Assembly: GCA_031260965.1 (NCBI GenBank) | Contig: JAISKK010000084.1 | Coordinates: 1-40,638 of the forward strand | Reading direction: 5' to 3' | DNA length: 40,638 bases | DNA from: Desulfovibrio sp. | GTDB lineage: Bacteria > Desulfobacterota > Desulfovibrionia > Desulfovibrionales > Desulfovibrionaceae | Shown: positions 15,706-27,027 of the stretch, in pieces | How the letters are laid out: every line of letters begins with the position of its first letter | Numbering within the stretch: the first letter of the stretch is position 1 | Position numbers and translations under genes: made by a program | The notes under the pieces: generated by a model | What the model was told of the DNA's origin: nothing | What the model saw: only the letters and a program-made list of their open reading frames with translations | The model's database searches: none

Positions 15706-16158
15706 AGACATCTCCCGATTTTCGTCAAAGAGAAGTGAATCCCGATGCTCCGGAATCAGATTGAAAAAGGATTCCAGGATCACAGCGGCTGCTGCCCCGT
15801 CCAGAGCCTTACGCAAATTTTTCCCCTTGAGTCCGGCCTCGCGCAGGCGATCTTCCGCATCATAGGAGCTTAAGGTCTCGGGCATCAGATAAATGGGCAG
15901 ATGCAAAACGGCGCGCAAACGCCGGACTGCCGTGAGAACACGCTTCGTGCTGACGCTGTGCTCACCGTTCAGATAGAGGGGCAGACCGAGGACAAGAGCT
16001 CCGACCTCTTCCGAGCGAACCAGTTCACAAATGGCTCGCGTAAAATCATCCGGACCTCGCATGTTCAGGACCGGACGGGGAAAAACGCCCGTGCCCACGC
16101 TGTCCGACAGGGCGAGACCACTGCGTTTTTCCCCGTAGTCAACGGCCAGATAACGCAT
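15673..16158 (-). CDS. ruvX: Putative pre-16S rRNA nuclease / Holliday junction resolvase-like YqgF (RuvX)
   Basis: RNase-H-fold protein of the YqgF family, involved in 16S rRNA 5'-end maturation in E. coli. The 161-residue product begins [19 protein letters not shown] with the first catalytic Asp, has [12 protein letters not shown], the [14 protein letters not shown] segment and DGAAAAVIL with a C-terminal acidic residue. The ATG at 16158 is favoured, with AGGTGA nine bases upstream; a TTG at 16167 overlapping the previous stop is the alternative. The C-terminal about 11 codons overlap the end of folE2 on the opposite strand. It is the last gene after the fused dehydrogenase. Confidence 0.9.
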   Translation of the reverse strand: MRYLAVDYGEKRSGLALSDSVGTGVFPRPVLNMRGPDDFTRAICELVRSEEVGALVLGLPLYLNGEHSVSTKRVLTAVRRLRAVLHLPIYLMPETLSSYDAEDRLREAGLKGKNLRKALDGAAAAVILESFFNLIPEHRDSLLFDENREMSSADHIEQVRA

Positions 16159-16163
16159 AAAAT

Positions 16164-19100
16164 TCAATCACCTTCCAGAACGTCAAAATCGTCATCCAGG
16201 GCTTCGCCGGCGCTTAATCTGACTTTGGTCAGATCGGCCATATTCACACGCCGCAGCCCGTCTTTGCTGCGGACATGGCGCAAAAGCTTCGCGACTTTGT
16301 GCAGAATTTTCGGCCCGCCTGCCTGCTCGGCCATATATTCAAGACAATGCAAGACACGGCGCTTTTTAAAATCCCCACCCATATTCAAAAGAATGCGGGA
16401 GAGCCCCATTTTGCAGGAAGGGCAGGAAACCAGCAAAGGGCTGTCCGAGGGCAGCGCCGCCAGATCCGCGTCAAGCTGCGCGGCCTTGCGCGCCCGTATT
16501 TTATTGTAGATAAGGGGGGAGGTCATCGCGCCGAGACCGGCTTCGCCGCAACAGCCCGGACTCAAACGCACCTTCGTCCCAAGACTGCGCCCCAAGATAC
16601 GGGCATAAAGACGCGCGGCTTTGGCCTTGTTCATTCCCGGCACTTCCACATGACAGGGGGCATGATAAAGTACGCGGCCCGGAGGCACTGTGACCAGGGC
16701 AGGTTTCACCTCTTCTCCGTCCTCCCGCGTAGACATATTTTCCTCGGCTCTTTGTCCATCCGCCCCCCCCAGAACCAGCCGCCCTTCCTGTACCCGGCTG
16801 AAAAGAAAATTAGCCAGATCGTCAAGATACAGATCCGCGCCTTCTGCATGGGGCAGGACCTCCGGAAGAAGCCAACGCTCCAGACCATCCCGGCAGGAAC
16901 CACAGGAGCAAAGGATGGCGCTAAATCCCTGTCCAAGATGCAAAGCCCGCGCGGTCAGGGCGCGCAATTCCTCAGTATTACGTTTCTGATTGGCAGCGAA
17001 GGCATCGCTCAAGCCCCCGGCCAGCAGCGGATAACCGCAACAGACCTGCTCTTCGGGCAGGGTCACGGCATAGCCGTAACTCAAAAGCAGACTTATCCCG
17101 GCAAGCGCGATGCGGGGATAAAAAACTCCCGCTCCGCAGCCGGGAAAATATAACGCGCTGCCGCGCATCTCACCCTCAGGCACAAAAATCGTGCCCTGTT
17201 CGGCACGCAGGCGCTCGCCCAGATTGCGGTAGCCGGGGCGTGGACCCGGTCCCTTAAAAAGCGGACTCTCAAACCTGGTTTTGAGCAGAGCAGGCACAAG
17301 AGGCAAAAGACGGTTCTGCATGGCCTGGCCTACGGAAGCGGCTTTGCCGAGCATGGGGATACGCCGCTCCGGATATTCGGCGATCATTTTGAGGACGCGG
17401 GATTTGAGGGGATGTCCGCCCGCGCCCTCTTCTTCAAGATATACGCGCGCGGCGAGGGAAACCTCGGCGGAAACGATTTTCACCGGGCAGACGGCGGTGC
17501 ATTTTCCACAGCCCGTGCAATGCTCCATTATCTGGCGTAAAGCGCCGAGCAGGGAGGGGTCCGGCCGTCCGTGGTTGACCTGGGAATAATACAGGGCCTC
17601 AATCAAAGAACCCAGGGACATGTTCTTGTTGCGCGGGTGAAATAAAAGCCCCCGCTTTGGATCATTCATGGGGCAGGATTGCCGGCATTTGCCGCAACGG
17701 GTGCAGAACTGCACATTCAAAAGTAGGGAGATCAACCTTTCCTTGTCCGCCAGCCCACTTTGCCGGATATCCTGGATCAGGCGGTTAAAGGAAAAGGTAA
17801 AGGAGCTGACCGGCAATTCGCGGCGGGTGAGTTTGGCGGGGTTAAAGATATTGCCGGGGTCAACGCCTTCTTTGTAAATGCGGAAGGCGTCCATTTTCTC
17901 CTTGCGCAAAAAGGCAATCTTGGTCACGCCTATGCCGTGCTCGCCCGTGACCTCGCCGCCCAAATCCTGGGCCTTGCCCATGACCAGATGGGCTGCCTTT
18001 TCCGCATTGACCAGCATATCCGGGTCATTGGAATTAACCGGAATATTCACATGCCAGTTGCCGTCTCCGGCATGCATGTGGCTGGCCGCGCAAATAGCGG
18101 AGACAAGGAAGTAATCCCGGATTTTTTCCGTTTCCGCCGCATATTGCGGATAATCAGCGGCAAAGGCCCGGAAAAACAGCTGGGCGCGCATCTGCAATTC
18201 CTGATCCGAAATGTCCAGGGCCGGGATTTCCCCTTTTATAATGCGTCCCGCGTAAGCCAGCTCAGTCCGCATCCGCTCCTCCTCCTCAGGAAAACCGGGC
18301 AGCAGGGAACAGCGGTGCAGAGCGGAGCGGTAAGCTCTGGCCATGTATTCAAGATTCAGGGTTTCCAGGTAGAGGGCAAAATCGGGTATAGCCCGAAGCG
18401 GGATAACCACATCTTCATTGATCTTGAAACCCGAAGTCCTTTTGGCTATGGCGGAGAGTTTATGTCTGTCCTCCCAGAACTCCTCGGCCTGTTTTGCGTC
18501 TTCAGCCGGAAAAATATCCACACCGTCATAGGAATCACAGATCTGAACAATGGAAGAAACCGCTTCGGCCAGGGCCTTTTCATCGCCACTGTCCATCTGC
18601 AGGATTAGGACGGAGATAGGATCTCCTTCATAAATCGCGGATTTTTTGCGATAGCCTATGGCCTGAACATATTTCAGTCCGAATTCCTCCAGTGCCGTGA
18701 TCTTCACCAAATCCCCACGCATCCGGATGTCATTACGCAGGGCCACTATGTCATTGACCACCAACATGCAGTTCTCCATACTGCGCCCGAAAAATTCCAG
18801 AACCATAACCCGGTAATGGTCCAGGAATTTATGCAGAATAAAGGTGGCGTCTACAATTACCCCATCCGTGCCTTCCTTCTGCACCCCAGGCAGCCCTCCC
18901 AGAGCCTTGTCCGTCACATCCTTCCCCAGACCCGGAGTACGGATGGCGTCTCCGCGCAGGGCTATGCTCCTGACAAGAACTCCGTCCGCATCGCGCACCT
19001 CGAAGACGGCGATTTCCTCCGGCAGTATCTTGTGCCGGGGATGATTGAGACGGGTCACTTCAATAAGCCCGCCCTCAGGAGTAACCATTCGGTATGACAA

Positions 19101-19886
19101 GATATTGTCAATAGTGGTCCCATATTCAAAGCACATGGGACCGCCTGCGTTTTCGGCTATGTTCCCGCCTATGCTGGAGGCCTCGCGCGAAGCCGGGTCC
19201 ACGCTGAACAGCAATCCGAATTTGGCCGCGTAGCGATATGCATCAGCGGTTATCGCGCCTGCCTCCAGCCTGACGTTCTGATCGGCTTCATCCACCGGAC
19301 CTATGGCGTTTAAGCCGGTCAGGGAGAGAATTACGGTGCGCTTGAGGGCCGGGATGGCGCCGCCGGTCAGTCCCGTGCCGCTGCCGCGCGGGACCAGGGC
19401 GAACTGCATCTCTCCTGCCAGCTTAACCGCTTCGCGGACCTGATCGACAGTGCGCGGGGCGATCACCAGCAAGGGCAGTTCCAGGCGCAAATCCGTAGCA
19501 TCAGTTGAATTCTCAACCAGTGTGTGCGGACTTGCGTCCACACATTCCTCAGGCATAAAGGCCAGAAGACGATTCTTCACTTCTTTTCTGAAGGCCATGT
19601 CGCTTTCATGGGCGCTCCAGAACATGGTCAGACCTTCGCTGATCGAGGCGGAATAATGCTGGGCCAGAGCGCGCCGGGAGGATTCAAAACTCTCCTGGAC
19701 GCTTTCTTTTACTGTTTCCGCATCAATAAAGGGATTGTAACGCACCAGAAAAAGTTCCGCAGCGATATCCATAGCCAGCCTGCGTACCCCTTCCGGCCAG
19801 GTGGCGAACTCCTCAACACCGATGCGTAGAATACGCGGCACCAGGGAAGGGGCTTCAATGGAAATGTGCGGACCTTTGGAAAGCAT
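16164..19886 (-). CDS. Fused FAD/Fe-S dehydrogenase, D-lactate/glycolate-dehydrogenase-like (GlcD-GlcF type)
   Basis: A 1240-residue single-chain oxidoreductase. After an N-terminal region of about 120 residues comes a PCMH-type FAD domain with PRGSGTGLTGGAIP (about 167) and GGNIAENAGGPMCFEYG (about 245). An FAD-oxidase C-terminal domain follows (to about 680, HMHAGDGNWHVNIP and GEVTGEHGIG). Then two [4Fe-4S] motifs, CTRCGKCRQSCP (about 725) and CTGCGKCTAVCPVK (about 787), and two CCG domains with PGCG/CCGYPL (about 912-950) and APCH/GCCGEAG (about 1075-1113). This combines GlcD and GlcF functions in one chain, as in several Desulfovibrio proteins. The substrate is probably a 2-hydroxy acid such as D-lactate, but this is inferred. 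No signal peptide is seen, so it is cytoplasmic or membrane-associated. It follows the polyferredoxin gene by 29 bases. Confidence 0.92.
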   Translation of the reverse strand: MLSKGPHISIEAPSLVPRILRIGVEEFATWPEGVRRLAMDIAAELFLVRYNPFIDAETVKESVQESFESSRRALAQHYSASISEGLTMFWSAHESDMAFRKEVKNRLLAFMPEECVDASPHTLVENSTDATDLRLELPLLVIAPRTVDQVREAVKLAGEMQFALVPRGSGTGLTGGAIPALKRTVILSLTGLNAIGPVDEADQNVRLEAGAITADAYRYAAKFGLLFSVDPASREASSIGGNIAENAGGPMCFEYGTTIDNILSYRMVTPEGGLIEVTRLNHPRHKILPEEIAVFEVRDADGVLVRSIALRGDAIRTPGLGKDVTDKALGGLPGVQKEGTDGVIVDATFILHKFLDHYRVMVLEFFGRSMENCMLVVNDIVALRNDIRMRGDLVKITALEEFGLKYVQAIGYRKKSAIYEGDPISVLILQMDSGDEKALAEAVSSIVQICDSYDGVDIFPAEDAKQAEEFWEDRHKLSAIAKRTSGFKINEDVVIPLRAIPDFALYLETLNLEYMARAYRSALHRCSLLPGFPEEEERMRTELAYAGRIIKGEIPALDISDQELQMRAQLFFRAFAADYPQYAAETEKIRDYFLVSAICAASHMHAGDGNWHVNIPVNSNDPDMLVNAEKAAHLVMGKAQDLGGEVTGEHGIGVTKIAFLRKEKMDAFRIYKEGVDPGNIFNPAKLTRRELPVSSFTFSFNRLIQDIRQSGLADKERLISLLLNVQFCTRCGKCRQSCPMNDPKRGLLFHPRNKNMSLGSLIEALYYSQVNHGRPDPSLLGALRQIMEHCTGCGKCTAVCPVKIVSAEVSLAARVYLEEEGAGGHPLKSRVLKMIAEYPERRIPMLGKAASVGQAMQNRLLPLVPALLKTRFESPLFKGPGPRPGYRNLGERLRAEQGTIFVPEGEMRGSALYFPGCGAGVFYPRIALAGISLLLSYGYAVTLPEEQVCCGYPLLAGGLSDAFAANQKRNTEELRALTARALHLGQGFSAILCSCGSCRDGLERWLLPEVLPHAEGADLYLDDLANFLFSRVQEGRLVLGGADGQRAEENMSTREDGEEVKPALVTVPPGRVLYHAPCHVEVPGMNKAKAARLYARILGRSLGTKVRLSPGCCGEAGLGAMTSPLIYNKIRARKAAQLDADLAALPSDSPLLVSCPSCKMGLSRILLNMGGDFKKRRVLHCLEYMAEQAGGPKILHKVAKLLRHVRSKDGLRRVNMADLTKVRLSAGEALDDDFDVLEGD

Positions 19887-19915
19887 GGTTTGACCTTTTT
19901 AAATGTAAAAATGCC

Positions 19916-21733
19916 CTAATCCAGAGGCAGAAAACCGGGAGGCAAATCCTGAGATGAATCCGTAGATTTCTCCGGCATATCGTCTTTGTTCCTGCCGCCG
20001 GGGCTGAGTTCAAGTCCCAAAGAAACTGCCTGATCCCGATAAGAACCCGAATTCAGGCGCAGGGCGTTCAAGGGTTCTACCACTATAGAGGGCAGACGGG
20101 TCACGCAGTAGTGTTCGCAATAGCCGCAACCGTAACAGCGCATAGGATCGACCTGGGGGGCAGGGACCAGCGCTCCCGCCGACTGAACCAGCTTGATCGA
20201 AGCATAGGGGCAGGTTTCCTCGCAGACCACGCACCGCCTGTTTTCCGCCCAGGCTACGCAACGGCTCTTGTTGACGACGGCAGTCCCTATTTTGGCCTGA
20301 TATTTTTCTTCAAGGACCAGACGCTTGATCGCCCCGGTTGGACAGACCACTCCGCAGATGTTGCACTCCGGCTCACAGGGTCCGCGCCGGGGCAAAAAGA
20401 GTGGACTGAAAAGCCCTTCCAGGCCGGCCTCGAAGCCGGCGGGTTGCAGGGCATTATTGGGACAGGCCTTCATACACTCGCCGCAACGTACGCAACGGTC
20501 CAAAAAATCCGCTTCTGGGCAGGAACCGGGCGGACGCAGCAAACCCGCGGCCCAGAGGCTGCCGCGCCCGTTTGCGGATAGCAGACTATGCGCCCCGGAG
20601 TACTGAAGAGACGCAAGAGCCACACCTGTCACTCCCGCGCCAAGAAAGGCGCGGCGCGAAGGAAGGGGCAAAAACGCATCAACCCGGGCAGACGGACGGC
20701 CCGTAGGCTTCACCGCTCCGGAAGACAAAATTTGGGCGTTGACCGACGGATCTCCCACGTTAATCGGCAGCTTCCCCGCGTCAGCCAGCGTATCCTGGGT
20801 CGCCCGGCTTTTGCCCCGCAACTTAAGCTCCGCAGGGACACTAAAAGAAAAAACGCTGCCGTTGACCGGGCAGACGGCGCTACAGGTCATGCAGGTAATA
20901 CATTCACTGTGCAGGGTTTTGAAACCCTCCGGCAAAATCGCCCCAGCCGGGCATTTTTCCACGCAGCTCCCGCAACCGCTACAGCCAAAAATGCGCCGCC
21001 TAAATCCTGGACGCAGAGAAGCCAGACCGAGAATGGCTCCGGCCGGACAGAGATAACGGCACCAGAAGCGGGGTCGGACCCGCTCCAGAAAAAAAAGGGA
21101 GAGGAAAAAGGCGGCGACAAAATAGATGCTGTCATAGCGACGCGGTTCAAAAGACAGGTAAAGCAGGGAATTGAGCCCCAGATCCTCGAAAAAGGGCCGT
21201 CCTGCATCAAGGGCCTGCCCCGCGCCGAGGAGAACCGCCGGATACATGAGCAAAGCCCAGAAGCGCGTGATCAAAGCTATGGGCGAGCCCCAGAAAATCA
21301 GGTTCACTCCGACCATGGCCGCGCCGACCATGATCAAAAGTATGACGTACTTGACCTTGTGCCGATGCTGGGAAAAAAGATTCTCTCCCTCAGGGGGACG
21401 GGGCTTGTTCTTCGGTTGCGGACAAAAAAATCCTCCGATAAAGCGTCCCATATCCAGGGTAATGCCCATGGGACACATGTAGCCACAAAAAATACGCCCG
21501 CACAGCAAAACGGAGAAAATCAGAAGCAGGCCCGGCAACATATGCGGGAAAGGAAAATCGCGGATGCACAGCGGGACCAGGGTGGCAAGCAGGGGATCAA
21601 GACGCAGATAGAGGTCCGGGGGCAGATAAAACTCCGCAAAGGGCCAGACGGCCGTATAGAGCAGGCCGAGGAAACAGCAGAGGCTCAGGGCCTGAATTAT
21701 GCGTTGCCGCAAAAAGACGAAGGATTTTTTCAT
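19916..21733 (-). CDS. NapH/NapG-like membrane polyferredoxin (fusion)
   Basis: A 605-residue membrane Fe-S protein. The N-terminal half has about five membrane helices and two NosR/NapH-type motifs, CGRIFCGYMCPMG and FWCRYLCPAG, then ferredoxin motifs CSGCGSCVEKCPAG and CITCMTCSAVCP. A second hydrophobic segment preceded by twin arginines (SRRAFLGAGVTGVALAS, about residue 365) opens an NapG-like half with CVRCGECMKACP, CEPECNICGVVCP, CVVCEETCPY and CYGCGYCEHYC. In total about six clusters are predicted. It likely shuttles electrons between the quinone pool and a partner; the cotranscribed dehydrogenase suggests lactate oxidation. The ribosome-binding site is poor and an upstream frame ends in an ATGA overlap with this start. 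Confidence 0.88.
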   Translation of the reverse strand: MKKSFVFLRQRIIQALSLCCFLGLLYTAVWPFAEFYLPPDLYLRLDPLLATLVPLCIRDFPFPHMLPGLLLIFSVLLCGRIFCGYMCPMGITLDMGRFIGGFFCPQPKNKPRPPEGENLFSQHRHKVKYVILLIMVGAAMVGVNLIFWGSPIALITRFWALLMYPAVLLGAGQALDAGRPFFEDLGLNSLLYLSFEPRRYDSIYFVAAFFLSLFFLERVRPRFWCRYLCPAGAILGLASLRPGFRRRIFGCSGCGSCVEKCPAGAILPEGFKTLHSECITCMTCSAVCPVNGSVFSFSVPAELKLRGKSRATQDTLADAGKLPINVGDPSVNAQILSSGAVKPTGRPSARVDAFLPLPSRRAFLGAGVTGVALASLQYSGAHSLLSANGRGSLWAAGLLRPPGSCPEADFLDRCVRCGECMKACPNNALQPAGFEAGLEGLFSPLFLPRRGPCEPECNICGVVCPTGAIKRLVLEEKYQAKIGTAVVNKSRCVAWAENRRCVVCEETCPYASIKLVQSAGALVPAPQVDPMRCYGCGYCEHYCVTRLPSIVVEPLNALRLNSGSYRDQAVSLGLELSPGGRNKDDMPEKSTDSSQDLPPGFLPLD

Positions 21734-22167
21734 TTTACCGCGTAGTTCTCGCCCAGAGCTTTCCCGGCGCTTTGGCAGCGGATTTGTATCCCGGCAAAGC
21801 GCGAACCGGCTCCGGTCCGAAAAAGCTTCGTCATGGCTTCTACCAGAGCTTGGGGAAATGGTCCAGTTTGCCCTGATCCTGCGTCAGACGGTGTCCTGGA
21901 GCATTTCGCTTGAGATTGTTGCGAGACTTCGAAGTAAATTCGCCTTGCAACATATATGACGGCATCAAACTTTCCCAAGATTGCCAAGAAAGAGAGATGG
22001 AAAAACGGTCGGACCGGCTTTCGGAAAACCTGTTCTGGACACAGGCGGAAAACGCCGAGGTAGTGTAGAGGACCGGAAGCGCGTATACACCCATCAGGGC
22101 GCTGCCAACACAGGTTGACGCCGAATATATGTTTGCATCCGAACCGCAAAATCCAAATCATCTTTTC
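21734..22167. other. Intergenic region between polyferredoxin and metK
   Basis: About 430 bases with no gene I can support. It holds a family 1 repeat. On the minus strand an open frame (22161-21730) runs through the repeat and ends overlapping the polyferredoxin start; only its last about 35 codons lie clear of the repeat, and they match nothing I recognise. A decayed gene or a leader peptide is possible. Confidence 0.5.
21895..21952. repeat. Dispersed intergenic repeat, family 1, copy C
   Basis: CGCTTGAGATTGTTGC at 21907-21922 and AGTAAATTCGCCTTGCAACA at 21933-21952 match the copy at 4635-4680, with a diverged middle (GAGACTTCGA instead of TTGACGGCGC). The right hairpin arm is degraded beyond GCAACA, leaving a six-bp stem. 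A GGAGCATTTC at the left end resembles the ends of family 2. Confidence 0.75.
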
Positions 22168-22195
22168 TTGACTCCAGGGCGGGACTATATATAGT
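22168..22195 (+). promoter_or_regulatory. Sigma70-type promoter of the metK operon
   Basis: TTGACT (22168-22173) and TATAGT (22190-22195) are separated by 16 bases and each is one base from consensus. The predicted leader to the metK ATG is about 75 bases and contains no SAM-riboswitch-like structure that I can recognise. Confidence 0.65.
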
Positions 22196-22277
22196 ACAAA
22201 AGCATATGTTGATTTATTGATATAGTCGGGTCAAAGTCACAACAACATAGAAAAATCAAGCCAATCAGGAGATTTTT

Positions 22278-23450
22278 ATGATCCCAGCCAAAGGAAAATA
22301 TTATTTCACCTCTGAATCCGTTACCGAAGGCCATCCGGACAAGGTGGCGGATCAGATTTCCGATGCGGTTCTGGACGCTTTGCTCAGCAAAGACCCCGGT
22401 TCACGCGTAGCCTGCGAAACCATGGTCACGACCGGCATGGCCTTCATAGCCGGAGAAATATCCAGCAGGGCCTATGCCGATTTGCCGGAAATAGTACGCA
22501 ACACAATCCGCAATATCGGCTACAGCAGTTCGGAAATGGGCTTCGACTGGCAGACCTGCGCCGTTATCTCCTCCATCGACAAGCAATCGCCCGACATTGC
22601 CCAGGGCGTTGACCGCGCTGTTAACGAAGATCAGGGCGCCGGAGATCAGGGTATGATGTTCGGCTTTGCCTGCAACGACACCCCCACCCTCATGCCTTCC
22701 CCCATATACTGGGCGCATCAGCTCTCCCAGCGGCTCACATCTGCCCGCAAAGAAGGGCTGATTGACTATCTGCGCCCGGACGGAAAAACCCAGGTTTCAT
22801 TTGAATACATAGACGGAAAACCCGTACGCATCAACAATGTCGTCGTCTCAACCCAGCACGCCAAAGGCGTTCCTCAGGAACAGATCATCACCGATGTCAC
22901 GGAAAAGATCATTGTCCCCACCCTGCCTCCGGCTATTTTTAACAAAGATAACTGCGAAATTTTCATAAACACGACCGGACGCTTTGAAATCGGCGGTCCA
23001 ATGGGGGACTGCGGTCTCACCGGACGCAAAATCATCCAGGACACCTACGGCGGTATGGGACATCACGGCGGCGGCGCCTTCTCCGGCAAAGACTGCTCCA
23101 AGGTGGACCGTTCCGGCGCCTACATGGCACGCTACATAGCCAAAAATGTTGTGGCCTCCGGTCTGGCCCCCAAATGCGAAGTGCAAATCGCCTATTGCAT
23201 AGGGGTTGCCCGCCCGGTCTCCGTACTTGCCTCCTCTCTCGGGACCGGGCAAATCCCGGATGACATTCTTACCGCCGCCGTCAGGGAAGTCTTTGACCTG
23301 CGCCCCTATCACATCGTAAAACGCTTGCAGCTTGTCCGGCCCATTTTCCTGAAAAGCTCCTGCTACGGTCACTTTGGCCGTGAGGAACCGGAGTTTACCT
23401 GGGAAAAAACCGATGCCGCCGCTGATATTAAAACAGCAGCTAAGGTTTGA
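22278..23450 (+). CDS. metK: S-adenosylmethionine synthase
   Basis: Forms SAM from methionine and ATP. The 390-residue sequence has [20 protein letters not shown], the hexapeptide region [12 protein letters not shown], and the phosphate-binding [20 protein letters not shown] loop. These are the signatures of bacterial MetK and the length is normal. AGGAG lies eight bases before the ATG. It is first in a run metK-coaX-eno-folD with gaps of 15, 32 and 3 bases. The order joins SAM supply with CoA, glycolysis and folate genes and is not one biochemical pathway. Confidence 0.98.
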   Translation: MIPAKGKYYFTSESVTEGHPDKVADQISDAVLDALLSKDPGSRVACETMVTTGMAFIAGEISSRAYADLPEIVRNTIRNIGYSSSEMGFDWQTCAVISSIDKQSPDIAQGVDRAVNEDQGAGDQGMMFGFACNDTPTLMPSPIYWAHQLSQRLTSARKEGLIDYLRPDGKTQVSFEYIDGKPVRINNVVVSTQHAKGVPQEQIITDVTEKIIVPTLPPAIFNKDNCEIFINTTGRFEIGGPMGDCGLTGRKIIQDTYGGMGHHGGGAFSGKDCSKVDRSGAYMARYIAKNVVASGLAPKCEVQIAYCIGVARPVSVLASSLGTGQIPDDILTAAVREVFDLRPYHIVKRLQLVRPIFLKSSCYGHFGREEPEFTWEKTDAAADIKTAAKV

Positions 23451-23465
23451 TTGCGGTTCTGAATT

Positions 23466-25594
<2,129 letters not shown>

Positions 25595-25597
25595 GGC

Positions 25598-26461
25598 TTG
25601 CTTCTGCTGGATGGCAAAGCTGTTGCCGCAGCCATACGCGCGGAGACGGCTGAAGAAGTAAAAACCCTGACCGCCAGGATCGGGCGCAAACCCGGTCTTG
25701 CCGTCATTCTTGCAGGCGACAATGGTCCCTCTCAGACCTATGTTCGCAACAAAGAACGGGCCTGCGCCGAAGTCGGAATCGTCTCCGAAACCCTGCGTCT
25801 GCCTGCGCACACTACCCAGGACGAAATCCTGGCCCACATCCGGGCCTTGAACGCGCGCGAAGACATTGACGGCATCCTGCTCCAGCTTCCCCTGCCCGGC
25901 CATATCGACAGCCGCCCCTGTCTGGAATGTATTGACCCGGCAAAGGACGTGGACGGTTTTCATCCCGTTAATATGGGGCGTCTGCTTCTGGATATGCCGG
26001 GACTGCGTCCTTGTACCCCCGCCGGGGTTATGGAGCTTCTCAAACGCAGCAACTTACGCCCGGCCGGAAAAAAGGCCGTTGTGGTCGGGCGCAGCAATAT
26101 CGTTGGCAAGCCCCTGGCGGTTATGCTCGGGGCTAAAAACGCGCAGGCCAACGCTACAGTAACGCTCTGCCACTCGGCGACACCCGATCTTGCCTCAATC
26201 TGCCGCGATGCAGATTTTCTCTTTCTGGCCATGGGGCAGCCGGAAACCATAACCGGCGACATGCTGAAACCGGGAGCGGTGGTTGTGGATGTGGGGATAT
26301 CTGTTACGGACAATGGCCTACGCGGAGACGCGGATTTTGCTTCTCTGCGGGACAGGGCAGGCGCTGCGAGCCCGGTCCCCGGCGGGGTCGGGCCAATGAC
26401 TATCGCCATGCTTTTGCATAACACCGTACAGTCCTGCACGGCGCGCTGCCTGAAATGCTGA
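25598..26461 (+). CDS. folD: Bifunctional methylene-THF dehydrogenase / methenyl-THF cyclohydrolase
   Basis: Interconverts 5,10-methylene-THF, methenyl-THF and 10-formyl-THF. The 287-residue product shows TYVRNKERACAEVGI with the catalytic Lys, DGILLQLPLPGH, PAKDVDGFHPVNMGRL, PCTPAGVMELL, VVVGRSNIVGKPLAVML (nucleotide binding) and PVPGGVGPMTIAML. The start is a TTG at 25598, three bases after the eno stop, with GGAG about eight bases upstream; no ATG alternative exists before the conserved DGKAVA. It ends the metK operon and converges on rplQ. Confidence 0.96.
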   Translation: MLLLDGKAVAAAIRAETAEEVKTLTARIGRKPGLAVILAGDNGPSQTYVRNKERACAEVGIVSETLRLPAHTTQDEILAHIRALNAREDIDGILLQLPLPGHIDSRPCLECIDPAKDVDGFHPVNMGRLLLDMPGLRPCTPAGVMELLKRSNLRPAGKKAVVVGRSNIVGKPLAVMLGAKNAQANATVTLCHSATPDLASICRDADFLFLAMGQPETITGDMLKPGAVVVDVGISVTDNGLRGDADFASLRDRAGAASPVPGGVGPMTIAMLLHNTVQSCTARCLKC

Positions 26462-26514
26462 TAGGGAGCAACGCCCCCTTATCATTGGCAGAATATGGAA
26501 ACCCGTCTCCCGGA

Positions 26515-26570
26515 CAGTTGAAACTCGAAATAGCCGTTTACGGCGAACATTTCACGAGTGCAATGCTCTA
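26515..26570. repeat. Dispersed intergenic repeat, family 2, short copy
   Basis: The core GAAATAGCCGTTTACGGCGAAC (26527-26548) matches 14700-14721 at 18 of 22 positions, and the following ATTTCACGAGTGCAATGCTC resembles the palindromic end of the long copy. The inverted repeat is imperfect. It lies in the 131-base convergent spacer between folD and rplQ, where it may assist termination from both sides. Confidence 0.65.
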
Positions 26571-26592
26571 ATATCCAGCCACGAAAAAAGCT

Positions 26593-27027
26593 CTAGGCTT
26601 CGGCTTCTTTTTCGTCGTCTCCCGAGGCTTTGGGTTTTTTCAGGGGTGAAGGAACGACAGCGCCTGCCGGTTTTTTGGTAAACTCGATAAAGGCCAGCGG
26701 CGCGGCGTCTCCTTTGCGGGGCAGAGCATATTTGACGATGCGGGTATAGCCGCCACCGCCATCTTTGTAGAGAGGCCCGATCTCATCAAAAAGTCTTTGC
26801 ACTAGCTTATGTTCGCCCAGCACCCGGAAAGCCTGGCGGCGGGCGTGAACGCTGTCTTTTAAGGCCAGAGTAATCAACGGCTCTACAACAGCGCGCAGGG
26901 TTTTGGCCTTGGCTTCAGTTGTAGTGATGCGGGTGTGCGTGATCAGGGCCTTGGCCATATTACGCAAAAGGGCCTTTCTATGGGAAGGATTTCTGCCGAG
27001 CTTGCGGCCGGACTTTCTATGCCTCAT
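26593..27027 (-). CDS. rplQ: 50S ribosomal protein L17
   Basis: The 144-residue protein starts [20 protein letters not shown] and contains [20 protein letters not shown] and [20 protein letters not shown], as in bacterial L17. An Ala/Lys/Glu-rich tail of about 25 residues extends beyond the minimal core, a common variation. The start lies inside the rpoA 3' end (11-base overlap). It is the last gene of the ribosomal superoperon. Confidence 0.97.
   Translation of the reverse strand: MRHRKSGRKLGRNPSHRKALLRNMAKALITHTRITTTEAKAKTLRAVVEPLITLALKDSVHARRQAFRVLGEHKLVQRLFDEIGPLYKDGGGGYTRIVKYALPRKGDAAPLAFIEFTKKPAGAVVPSPLKKPKASGDDEKEAEA

Noticed and set aside
20588-21745. A long plus-strand open frame opposite the polyferredoxin gene
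   Set aside because: Its product is a low-complexity Arg/Gln/Lys-rich sequence without motifs, whereas the minus strand encodes many ordered Fe-S motifs.
21730-22161. A 143-codon minus-strand gene upstream of the polyferredoxin
   Set aside because: It runs through the family 1 repeat and has no recognisable domain; only the last 35 codons are kept as a weak observation.
22196-22277. A SAM or SAH riboswitch in the metK leader
   Set aside because: The leader is only about 75 bases, AT-rich, and shows none of the paired arms of the riboswitch classes I know.
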